DNA of 41,970 bases from NCBI GenBank assembly GCA_016215625.1, contig JACRIW010000082.1:1-41970 (forward strand), in the 5' to 3' direction. Numbering within the stretch: position 1 is the stretch's first letter; every line of letters begins with the position of its first letter. The notes under the pieces are model-generated. The model was not told where the DNA came from, ran no database searches, and saw only the letters and a program-made list of their open reading frames with translations. Both the position numbers and the translations under genes were made by a program. This document shows, piece after piece, positions 16,174-24,200 of this stretch. Source of the stretch: Candidatus Eiseniibacteriota bacterium. Its GTDB lineage: Bacteria; Eisenbacteria; RBG-16-71-46.

Positions 16174-16818
16174 TCAGTGCGTCAGGCGCGGCAGCGACGC
16201 CGAGACGAGCACGGCGGCGATGCGTCCGGTGTTCGCGTAGGCGTGCGTGCGGTGCGCCCGGAAGTGCAGCGCGTCCCCGGCGCCGAGCAGGTGGCGCTCC
16301 TCGCCGAAGCGCACTTCGACGGAGCCCGCGAGCACGGTGAGCCATTCCTCGCCCTCGTGCCGGTGCTCGAGCGCGACGCCTTCGCCCGGCGCGATCGTGA
16401 GCCGGTGCACCGCGAGGCGCGAACCCTGGATGGGGCCCGCGAGCGGCGCGACCTGCAGCGGGCCGCGCCGCAGCGTCAGCGCTTCGCGTTCCGCGGCGCG
16501 CACGACGTGCGCGGCGGGCAGTTCGGGCGCCGGTACGAGCAGCGCCGGGCGCACGCCGAGCGCGATCGCGATGCGACCGAGCGCGCCCACCGTCGGGGAG
16601 GCCTTGCCGCGTTCGATCTCGGAGACGTGCGTCGCGGAGATGCCGCCGCGCGCTTCGAGGTCCTTGAGCGTGAGCCCGCGGTCGATGCGCAGTCGCTTGA
16701 TGCGGCGGCCGAGCTCGACGGCGGAAGCGGACTGCGGCGCGGACGCCTGGCCGGAGGCCATCTCGCGCGAGACGGGCGATTCGAACGGCGCGAACGCGCC
16801 GGCGACGGGATCGTTCAT
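16174..16818 (-). CDS. XRE-family regulator with cupin domain (second of a tandem pair)
   Basis: 214 residues. A 35-residue variable N-terminal arm is followed by a Cro/CI helix-turn-helix (about 36-92: LGRRIKRLRIDRGLTLKDLEARGGISATHVSEIERGKASPTVGAL) and a cupin barrel (about 125-205: EHRHEGEEWLTVLAGSVEVRFGEERHLLGAGDALHFRAHRTHAYAN) with His, Glu and His in metal-site positions. ATG 16818 overlaps the preceding gene's TGA (ATGA), with AAGGAG just upstream, so it is coupled to it. The DNA-recognition helices of the two proteins (SATHVSEIERGKASPT and SATHLSEVERGRTSPT) are nearly the same while the cupin halves differ, so they may bind the same operator in answer to different ligands, or form heterodimers. 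Confidence 0.85.
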   Translation of the reverse strand: MNDPVAGAFAPFESPVSREMASGQASAPQSASAVELGRRIKRLRIDRGLTLKDLEARGGISATHVSEIERGKASPTVGALGRIAIALGVRPALLVPAPELPAAHVVRAAEREALTLRRGPLQVAPLAGPIQGSRLAVHRLTIAPGEGVALEHRHEGEEWLTVLAGSVEVRFGEERHLLGAGDALHFRAHRTHAYANTGRIAAVLVSASLPRLTH

Positions 16819-17390
16819 GCGGGCTCCTTCGAGGTGCGCGTGCTGGTGACGAGCACGCGCGCCGGTTCGTGTCCGACTCGCGAAAGGACGTGCGGCAGCG
16901 CGTGCGTCGCCTGGAGCGCGTCGCCGTGCGACAGCCGCGTGGTCTCGTCGCCGACGCGCAGCTCGACCTCGCCTTCGAGCACGAAGTAGAGCGCCTCCTG
17001 CTCGGCGTCTCCCGCATCCTCGCGGTGCGCGGCGGAAGCTCCACGCTCGAAACGCAGTTCACGCGCGGTGAGCTGGCTGCCGGGAATGCCGCCGGTGAGC
17101 GTGGCGGACGTGAGCGAAGGGCCGAGCGTCTCCGGCTTCGCTTCACCGCCGCGGTGCACCGCGACCTCGGGGAGTTCCTCCGGTTCGAGGAAGTAGGCGG
17201 TCTCGCGTCCCAGCGCCACCGCGAGGCGTGTGAGCGCGCCGAGCGTGGGTGAGGTGCGGCCGCGTTCCACTTCGGAGAGGTGCGTGGCCGAAAGCCCGCA
17301 CAGGGACTCGACCTGCTTGAGCGTCATGCCGCGCTGCAGGCGCAAAGCCCGGACGCGACGGCCCAACTCCGTGACGTCGACGATCTGCAT
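16815..17390 (-). CDS. XRE-family regulator with cupin domain (first of a tandem pair)
   Basis: 191 residues: helix-turn-helix at about 8-63 (LGRRVRALRLQRGMTLKQVESLCGLSATHLSEVERGRTSPTLGAL), then a linker and a cupin barrel (about 110-180) with FVLEGEVELRVGDE and HGDALQATHALPHV. Some cupin metal ligands are altered: the first motif reads AHREDAGDAEQEALYFVLEG rather than the HxH pattern, so it may sense something other than a metal-bound ligand. GAGG lies 6 nt before the ATG at 17390. The gene faces etfBA across a 406-bp spacer with a perfect 9-bp-arm palindrome, a likely operator. Regulation of etfBA by this pair is an inference from position only. Confidence 0.85.
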   Translation of the reverse strand: MQIVDVTELGRRVRALRLQRGMTLKQVESLCGLSATHLSEVERGRTSPTLGALTRLAVALGRETAYFLEPEELPEVAVHRGGEAKPETLGPSLTSATLTGGIPGSQLTARELRFERGASAAHREDAGDAEQEALYFVLEGEVELRVGDETTRLSHGDALQATHALPHVLSRVGHEPARVLVTSTRTSKEPA

Positions 17391-17480
17391 GTGTAGCCTC
17401 GGACGGATGCGGCCCGGATGGAGGGGCCGATTCCCGGGGGCGGCGCCACGCAGTGCCGGATGGAGGGCCGTGCGAAGCGC

Positions 17481-17499
17481 GTCCGGTGATTCACCGGAC
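17481..17499. promoter_or_regulatory. Candidate operator: 19-bp palindrome
   Basis: GTCCGGTGA-T-TCACCGGAC: perfect 9-bp arms around one base. It lies 91 bp upstream of the first XRE-cupin gene and about where its transcription would start. The size and symmetry suit a dimeric helix-turn-helix protein. Confidence 0.55.
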
Positions 17500-17607
17500 C
17501 GGGAGCGACCGTGTCACGCGAACCCCGGCGGGTCAACGCTCGATTTCGCCCAGCCGCCGGGCGCACTCCATGAAGAAGTAGTGGGCATGGTCCCATCGGA
17601 CCAACGC

Positions 17608-17637
17608 TTGACACTTTCGGCGTGTTCACCCGAGACT
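17608..17637 (+). promoter_or_regulatory. Putative promoter of etfBA
   Basis: Perfect TTGACA (17608-17613) with a poor -10 (GAGACT, 18 nt away). A 6-bp inverted repeat ends 4 nt upstream of the -35. The strong -35 with a weak -10 suggests an activator or a different start. The leader to the TTG start would be about 150 nt. Confidence 0.35.
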
Positions 17638-17796
17638 GCCGCGTCGTTTTTCTTCGCCGAATCGCGCCATGCACGTCCTCGCGGGAGTGCGTTGCGCTCG
17701 ACATTGTGAATCCAGGAGCAAGCGGGTGACGTGAGCACCCGCCGGGCGGCCGCGCGTTGGGCACGAGCCGGAAGCTCCGGAAAGACGAGGTGGCGA

Positions 17797-18549
17797 TTGC
17801 TTCAGGTCGTTTGCATCAAGCAGGTTCCCGACACCGAGACGCGCGTGAAGGTGGCAGGGGACGGTCGCACGCTGGATCCCACCGGTGTGACGTGGGTGAT
17901 GAACCCGTTCGACGAGTTCGCCGTCGAGGGCGCGTTGCAGGTGAAGGAGAAGGCGGGCGCCGGTGAAGTCGTCGTGATCTCGCTGGGTGGCGCGGGCGTG
18001 CAGACGACGCTGCGCAACTCGCTCGCGATGGGCGCGGACCGCGCCATCCACCTGAAGAACGACACCGCTGCTCCGGACTCGCTCGCGGTCGCCAAGGCGC
18101 TCGCCGCCGCGATCCGGGAGCTGAACCCGCAGCTGGTGTGGCTCGGCAAGTCCGCCTCGGACGACGACGCGGCGCAGGTCGGCCCGATGCTGTCCGAACT
18201 GCTCGGCCTGCCGTGTGTCACGGTCGCCGCGTCGTTCGCGCTCGAAGGCACGGTCGCGAAAGTCGAACGCGAGATCGAGGGCGGACGCGAGCAGATCGAA
18301 GTGCCGCTTCCCGCGGTGATCACGTGCGACAAGGGGCTGAACCAGCCGCGCTACCCGTCGCTCAAGGGCATCATGGCGGCCAAGAAGAAGACCATCGAGG
18401 AGCGTGCGATCGACCTGGGCGCCGCCCATGTCGAACTCGTCGCGCTGGAACTTCCGCCCGCTCGCGCCGCCGGCCGCATCGTCGGCGAAGGCGCCGCCGC
18501 GGTTCCCGAACTCGTCCGCGCCCTGCGCGAAGACGCCAAGGTCATCTAG
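17797..18549 (+). CDS. etfB: Electron transfer flavoprotein beta subunit
   Basis: 250 residues from TTG 17797, giving the family-typical start (LQVVCIKQVPDTETRVKV). GAGG stands about 6 nt upstream of the TTG, and the longer frame from GTG 17731 adds an Arg-rich tail not seen in the family, so TTG is chosen. The AMP/ADP-binding features follow: NPFDEFAVEGALQVKE (38-53), SLGGAGVQTTLRNSLAMGADRAIHL, and GLNQPRYPSLKGIMAAKKK near 185. With EtfA it forms the soluble FAD heterodimer that takes electrons from acyl-CoA and other flavin dehydrogenases and delivers them to a quinone reductase. It is followed by etfA after 10 bp. Confidence 0.92.
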   Translation: MLQVVCIKQVPDTETRVKVAGDGRTLDPTGVTWVMNPFDEFAVEGALQVKEKAGAGEVVVISLGGAGVQTTLRNSLAMGADRAIHLKNDTAAPDSLAVAKALAAAIRELNPQLVWLGKSASDDDAAQVGPMLSELLGLPCVTVAASFALEGTVAKVEREIEGGREQIEVPLPAVITCDKGLNQPRYPSLKGIMAAKKKTIEERAIDLGAAHVELVALELPPARAAGRIVGEGAAAVPELVRALREDAKVI

Positions 18550-18559
18550 GAGGCCGATC

Positions 18560-19531
18560 GTGAGCATTCTCGTTTTCGTGGAGCAGCGCGACGGCCGGGT
18601 GCGCTCGGTGTCGCGCGAAGCGCTCGGACAGGCGACCGCGCTCGCGGCCGCCTTCGGTGGTCCGGTGGTGGGTGTGTGCTGCGCGGCGGCCGATCCCGGC
18701 CTCGCCGCGCTGGGTGAGGCGGGCGCGGAGCAGGTGCTGTTCGCGCAGCACGAGGCGTTCGCGTCGTACGACGGCGCGGGCTACGCCGCGGCGGTCGCCG
18801 CCGCGATCGCGGCCGTGAAGCCGAAGGTCGTGCTGTTCGCGGGCTCGTCCATGGGCCGCGACCTCGCGCCGCGCGTCGCCGCGAAGGTGGACGCCGGTCT
18901 CGCGACCGACTGCACGGCGCTCGTCGTGGACGGCGGCAAGCTCGTCGCCACGCGCCCGGTGTACGCGGGCAAGGCGCTCCAGAAGGTGTCGTTCCCGGGC
19001 GCGCTCGCGCTTGTGACGCTGCGCCCGAAGGCGTTCGCCGCCCCCGAGGCGCAGCCCGGCAAGTCGGCCGCGGTCTCGGCGCTCGCGTTCACGTGGGACG
19101 CTTCGGCGCCTCGCGCGAAGGTGGCGGCGGTCGTCGGCGCGTCGGGTGGCAAGGTGGACCTCACGGAAGCCGAGGCCATCGTCGCCGGCGGACGCGGCAT
19201 GAAGGGCCCCGAGCATTTCGCGATGCTCGAGGAACTCGCGGGCGTGCTCGGCGCCAGCGTCGGCGCGTCGCGCGCCGTCGTGGACGCGGGCTGGCGCGGT
19301 CACGGCGACCAGGTGGGGCAGACGGGCAAGACGGTCAGCCCGAAGCTCTACGTCGCCGTGGGCATCAGCGGCGCGATCCAGCATCTCGCCGGCATGTCGT
19401 CGTCGCGCTGCATCGTCGCGATCAACAAGGATCCCGAAGCCCCGATCTTCAAGGTCGCGGACTACGGCATCGTCGGTGATCTCTTCGAGGTGGTGCCGGC
19501 ACTCACCGCGGCGATCAAGCAGCTGCACTGA
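18560..19531 (+). CDS. etfA: Electron transfer flavoprotein alpha subunit
   Basis: 323 residues from GTG 18560, with AGGAGG 6 nt upstream. N-terminal half: a Rossmann-like domain that packs on EtfB ([21 protein letters not shown]). C-terminal half: the FAD domain with [18 protein letters not shown], then [29 protein letters not shown] and [28 protein letters not shown], the near-invariant EtfA signature whose Arg, Ser, Thr and His side chains hold FAD. Operon partner of etfB. The next gene downstream is nuoA; a hairpin and promoter lie between. Confidence 0.93.
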   Translation: MSILVFVEQRDGRVRSVSREALGQATALAAAFGGPVVGVCCAAADPGLAALGEAGAEQVLFAQHEAFASYDGAGYAAAVAAAIAAVKPKVVLFAGSSMGRDLAPRVAAKVDAGLATDCTALVVDGGKLVATRPVYAGKALQKVSFPGALALVTLRPKAFAAPEAQPGKSAAVSALAFTWDASAPRAKVAAVVGASGGKVDLTEAEAIVAGGRGMKGPEHFAMLEELAGVLGASVGASRAVVDAGWRGHGDQVGQTGKTVSPKLYVAVGISGAIQHLAGMSSSRCIVAINKDPEAPIFKVADYGIVGDLFEVVPALTAAIKQLH

Positions 19532-19539
19532 TGCGCGGA

Positions 19540-19566
19540 CCGGGGCCGTCTGCTTGACGGCCCCGG
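19540..19566 (+). terminator. Hairpin after etfA that overlaps the nuo promoter
   Basis: A perfect 11-bp stem (19540-19550 with 19556-19566) and loop TGCTT, 8 nt after the etfA stop. It is not followed by a T-tract, so it is a weak terminator or an mRNA-end stabiliser. Its loop and 3' arm contain the TTGACG -35 of the nuo promoter. Confidence 0.5.
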
Positions 19567-19582
19567 AAGCCGCTCGTAGGTT
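19554..19582 (+). promoter_or_regulatory. Promoter of the nuo operon
   Basis: TTGACG (19554-19559), 17 nt, TAGGTT (19577-19582). The start would be near 19589, with a leader of about 45 nt to nuoA carrying GAAGGA at 19616-19621. The -35 is inside the etfA hairpin, so transcripts or proteins that act on this repeat could affect both units. Confidence 0.6.
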
Positions 19583-19633
19583 TCGCGATGGGCGCATGGA
19601 GCGCCCTCCAACATCGAAGGATACGACTCCCCG

Positions 19634-19987
19634 ATGCTCGCCTATCTGCCCGTCCTGCTGTTCGTGCTGGTCGGTCTCGGATTCGGCGCCGTGACGATCG
19701 GTCTGTCCACGATCATCGTGCCGCGCCGCGAGAACGCGGTGAAGAACAGCGCCTACGAGTGCGGCGTCGAGCCGGTGGGCAACGCCCGCGGCCGATTCTC
19801 CGTGAAGTTCTACCTCGTCGCGGTGCTGTTCATCCTTTTCGACATCGAGGCGGTCTTCCTCTACCCGTGGGCCGTCTCCTTCCACCAGCTGGGCCTCTAC
19901 GGCCTGATCGAGATGGTGCTGTTCATCCTGATCCTGCTGGCGGGCTACTTCTACCTGCTGAAGAAGCGGGCGCTCGAGTGGGAATGA
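19634..19987 (+). CDS. nuoA: NADH-quinone oxidoreductase subunit A
   Basis: 117 residues with three membrane helices. The conserved cytoplasmic/periplasmic loop KNSAYECGVEPVGNARGRFSVKFYLVAVLFILFDIEAVFLYPW is present with the Cys, Glu and Asp-Glu residues that line the quinone tunnel next to NuoD and NuoH. It is the first gene of the complex I operon. The Shine-Dalgarno (GAAGGA) is 12 nt before the ATG, rather far, so the first gene may be translated less efficiently than the coupled ones that follow. Confidence 0.93.
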   Translation: MLAYLPVLLFVLVGLGFGAVTIGLSTIIVPRRENAVKNSAYECGVEPVGNARGRFSVKFYLVAVLFILFDIEAVFLYPWAVSFHQLGLYGLIEMVLFILILLAGYFYLLKKRALEWE

Positions 19988-20038
19988 TGCCGCCGATCCT
20001 CTCGTGCCTTCCGTCCGTCCGTGTCCGAGAGGTCTCGC

Positions 20039-20656
20039 ATGTCCGACACGCCTGAGTTCAAGCCGCTCCGCACGCTCGCCCCGTCCACCGCTCCCGGTGA
20101 ACTCGTCATGCCGAAGTCGGCGGACGAGCTCCTGTACGAGGAAGTCGAGCGTGGACTGCTGTTCACCAAGGTCGAGTCCATGGTCGGTTGGGCCATGAAC
20201 CAGGCCCGCGCCAACGCGATCTGGCCGCTCGGATTCGGCCTCGCGTGCTGCGCGATCGAGATGATGGCGATCGCCGGGCCGCGCTTCGACGTCTCGCGCT
20301 TCGGCGCCGAGGTGTTCCGCGGCTCCCCGCGCCAGGCCGATCTCATGATCGTGGCCGGCCGCGTCTCCATCAAGATGGCCCCCGTCGTGCGCCAGCTGTA
20401 CGAACAGATGCCCGATCCGAAGTGGGTGATCGCGATGGGCGCCTGCAGCTCGTGCGGCGGCGTCTTCAACAACTTCGCGATCCTGCAGGGCGTGGACAAG
20501 ATCGTGCCGGTGGACGTGTACGTCCCCGGCTGCCCGCCGCGCCCCGAAGCGCTGTTGCACGGCATCATGAAGCTGCAGGAGAAGATCCTCGCTTCGAAGC
20601 CCGAGATCGGGCCGATTCCGCGCAAGCGCGTGCTCAAGCAGAAGGGAGTGGCGTGA
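20039..20656 (+). CDS. nuoB: NADH-quinone oxidoreductase subunit B (N2 cluster)
   Basis: 205 residues. It binds the 4Fe-4S centre N2, which passes electrons to quinone. The four ligands are visible: tandem Cys70-Cys71 in [10 protein letters not shown], Cys136 in GACSSCGG and Cys165 in [10 protein letters not shown]. Cys139 is an extra cysteine beside the third ligand. ATG 20039 with GAGAGG just upstream is preferred; a GTG at 20021 would add six residues. Its stop shares one base with the nuoC start (TGATG). Confidence 0.93.
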   Translation: MSDTPEFKPLRTLAPSTAPGELVMPKSADELLYEEVERGLLFTKVESMVGWAMNQARANAIWPLGFGLACCAIEMMAIAGPRFDVSRFGAEVFRGSPRQADLMIVAGRVSIKMAPVVRQLYEQMPDPKWVIAMGACSSCGGVFNNFAILQGVDKIVPVDVYVPGCPPRPEALLHGIMKLQEKILASKPEIGPIPRKRVLKQKGVA

Positions 20657-21219
20657 TGCCGCTGACCCCCGAACGAGTCGAACAGAAGGTGCGCGAGCGC
20701 TTCCCCGACGCCGCGATCGAGCGGCAGACGGGCGAGGCCGTGCGCGACTACACGCTGTACGTGCCGGGCGAGGCGCTCGTCGACGTCTGCACGTTCCTGC
20801 GCGACGACGCCGAGCTCGATTTCGCGATGCTGCCGTGGATGGGCGGCTGCGACCACATGCCCGCGGTGCCGCGCTTCGAGACCGTCTACAACCTGCTGTC
20901 GCTGTCGAACTCGCTGCGCTTCACGCTCAAGGTGCGCATCCCCGAGGAGCAGCCGCGCGTGCCGTCCGTCGTGTCCGTGTGGCCGACCGCCGACTGGCAC
21001 GAGCGCGAGACGTACGACTTCTTCGGCATCGAGTTCACGGGGCATCCCGACCTCCGCCGCATCCTGCTGCCGGACGAATGGCAGGGTTGGCCGCTCCGCA
21101 AGGACTCGCCCCTCGGCTACGAGGAAGTGGCGTTCACGCACAACACTCCGAACCGTCGCCTGCCCAGCCCGGAACTCAAGAAGCTGGCTCCGAAGAAGGT
21201 CAAGTACCGTGCGCAATGA
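20656..21219 (+). CDS. nuoC: NADH-quinone oxidoreductase subunit C
   Basis: 187 residues, separate from NuoD (not fused as in Escherichia coli). The signature of the 30-kDa subunit is seen near residues 115-160: WHERETYDFFGIEFTGHPDLRRILLPDEWQGWPLRKD. It is a structural peripheral-arm subunit that clasps NuoB and NuoD. Start by TGATG overlap with nuoB; GTG three bases earlier is the alternative. It overlaps nuoD by 11 bp. Confidence 0.92.
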   Translation: MPLTPERVEQKVRERFPDAAIERQTGEAVRDYTLYVPGEALVDVCTFLRDDAELDFAMLPWMGGCDHMPAVPRFETVYNLLSLSNSLRFTLKVRIPEEQPRVPSVVSVWPTADWHERETYDFFGIEFTGHPDLRRILLPDEWQGWPLRKDSPLGYEEVAFTHNTPNRRLPSPELKKLAPKKVKYRAQ

Positions 21220-22390
21220 GACCATGACCATCAACATGGGTCCCCAGCACCCGTCGACTCACGGCGTGCTGCGGGTGGCCCTGGAGCTGGACGGCGAGAC
21301 CATCGTCGCGTGCAAGCCCATCGTCGGTTACCTGCACACCGGCATGGAGAAGCAGGCGGAGTACAAGACGTACACGCAGTCCATCCCGCAGACCGACCGG
21401 ATGGACTACATCTCGCCGATGTCGAACAACCTCGCGTTCTGCCTCGCGGCCGAGAAGCTGCTGGGCATCGAGCCGCCGGCGCGCGTGCAGGCCATCCGCG
21501 TGCTGCTCTGCGAGCTCACGCGCATCAGCTCGCACGCGGTGTGGATGGGCACGCACGCCATCGACATCGGCGCGCTGACGGTGTTCTGGTACTGCTTCCG
21601 CGAGCGCGAGAAGGTGCTCAGCATCTACGACCACGTCGCGGGCGCACGCATGACGTCGTCGTACTTCCGCGTCGGTGGCCTGTCGCGCGACATCCCCGAG
21701 GGCTTCCTCGAGCGCTGCGAGAAGTTCGTGGACGAGATGCCGGCGCACATCGACGAGTACGAGAGCCTGCTCACGAAGAACCCGATCTGGCTGGCGCGCA
21801 CGCAGGGCGTCGCGCTGATCTCGGGCAAGGACGCGGTGGCGTGGGGCGTGACCGGCCCGACACTGCGCGGCTCCGGCGTGAACTACGACCTCCGCAAGAA
21901 CGAGCCGTACTCGGGCTACGAGACCTACCAGTTCGACGTCCCCGTGCAGACCGCGGGCGACGCGTACGCGCGCTACCAGGTGCGCGTGCAGGAGATGCGC
22001 GAGTCGGTGAAGATCGCGAAGCAGGCGATCCGGCGCATCCGTGAGCTCGGCGAGTTCGGCCCGTACCGCGTGCGCGACTTCAAGTACGTGCTGCCGCCCA
22101 AGGAGGACGTCAAGACCTCCATGGAGGCGCTGATCCATCACTTCAAGATCGTCGCCCACGGCTTCTTCCCGCCGGTGGGCGAGGCCTACTCGACGGTCGA
22201 GGCGCCCAAGGGTGAGCTCGGGTTCTACCTCGTCAGCGACGGTTCCGCGCGCCCGTGGCGCATGAAGGTCCGCTCGCCCTCGTTCATCAACCTGCAGGCC
22301 CTTCCGCTCATGGTGGAAGGCCGCCTCATCGCCGACGTCATCGCCGCGATCGGCAGCATCGACATCGTGCTCGGGGAGGTCGACCGATGA
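21209..22390 (+). CDS. nuoD: NADH-quinone oxidoreductase subunit D (49-kDa)
   Basis: 393 residues. With NuoB it forms the quinone site. Conserved parts: MGPQHPSTHGVLR with the quinone-binding His (residue 18 region), YLHTGMEKQAE, PMSNNLAF, the HAVWMGTHAIDIGALTVFWY segment and the C-terminal SFINLQALPLMVEGRLIADVIAAIGSIDIVLGEVDR. GTG 21209 begins inside nuoC. The C-terminal DR is invariant in the family. nuoE begins in the ATGA overlap. Confidence 0.93.
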   Translation: MRNETMTINMGPQHPSTHGVLRVALELDGETIVACKPIVGYLHTGMEKQAEYKTYTQSIPQTDRMDYISPMSNNLAFCLAAEKLLGIEPPARVQAIRVLLCELTRISSHAVWMGTHAIDIGALTVFWYCFREREKVLSIYDHVAGARMTSSYFRVGGLSRDIPEGFLERCEKFVDEMPAHIDEYESLLTKNPIWLARTQGVALISGKDAVAWGVTGPTLRGSGVNYDLRKNEPYSGYETYQFDVPVQTAGDAYARYQVRVQEMRESVKIAKQAIRRIRELGEFGPYRVRDFKYVLPPKEDVKTSMEALIHHFKIVAHGFFPPVGEAYSTVEAPKGELGFYLVSDGSARPWRMKVRSPSFINLQALPLMVEGRLIADVIAAIGSIDIVLGEVDR

Positions 22391-22892
22391 GCCACGCCCC
22401 CGTGATGCCCGTGGAGGCGCCCGCCGTACTCGAATGGCCCGAAGCCGTGAAGGCCGAAGTGGCCGAAGCGATCTCGCACTACCCGGTGAAGCGTTCGGCC
22501 GTCCTGCCGCTGCTGTGGATCGCGCAGCGCACGTGGGGCTGGCTGCCGCCGGCCGCGATGCAGCTCGTCGCGCGCACGCTCGAGCTGAACGAGCCCGAGG
22601 TGTTCGGCGTCGCCACGTTCTACACGATGTTCAACCTGCAGCCCGTGGGACGTCACCACCTGCAGGTGTGCATGACCCTCTCGTGCTCGCTGATGGGAGC
22701 CGACCGGCTCTTCAAGCACCTCGAGCACAAGCTCGGCATCGGCCACGGCGAGACGACCGCCGACGGCCGGTTCACGCTCCGCCGCGTCGAGTGTCTCGCC
22801 GCGTGCGGTGGCGGGCCGTGCATGCAGGTGGGTCTCGACTACTACGAGGATCTCGACGAAACCAAGGTCGATGCGATCCTGGAGAAGCTCAA

Positions 22893-22896
<4 letters not shown>
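22387..22896 (+). CDS. nuoE: NADH-quinone oxidoreductase subunit E (N1a cluster)
   Basis: 169 residues with a thioredoxin-like domain holding one 2Fe-2S centre. The ligands Cys95, Cys100, Cys136 and Cys140 keep the canonical spacing C-x4-C-x35-C-x3-C. The second pair sits in ECLAACGGGPCMQV where most relatives have CLGACxxAP; the extra Cys145 follows the cluster site. It is part of the NADH-dehydrogenase tip with NuoF and NuoG. ATGA and GTGA overlaps join it to nuoD and nuoF. Confidence 0.92.

Positions 22897-24196
<1,300 letters not shown>

Positions 24197-24200
<4 letters not shown>

Larger units (their letters stand above)
17391..17796. promoter_or_regulatory. 406-bp divergent control region between the regulator pair and etfBA
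   Basis: No convincing gene is seen here. The region holds the palindrome 17481-17499, a possible minus-strand promoter (TTGACC at 17536-17531, then 17 nt and a weak CACGGT at 17513-17508) whose start would fall next to the palindrome, a 6-bp inverted repeat (TGGTCC-CATC-GGACCA, 17588-17603), and TTGACA at 17608-17613 pointing to etfB. It also has a small lower-GC patch (17640-17720). Confidence 0.55.

Noticed and set aside
17514..17738. A 74-codon minus-strand frame in the etf upstream region
   Set aside because: No Shine-Dalgarno, no conserved pattern, low-complexity composition.
19588..20055. A 155-codon plus-strand frame starting 6 nt after the nuo -10 and overlapping nuoA
   Set aside because: Arg-rich shadow of nuoA without ribosome site; its ATG lies at or before the expected transcription start.
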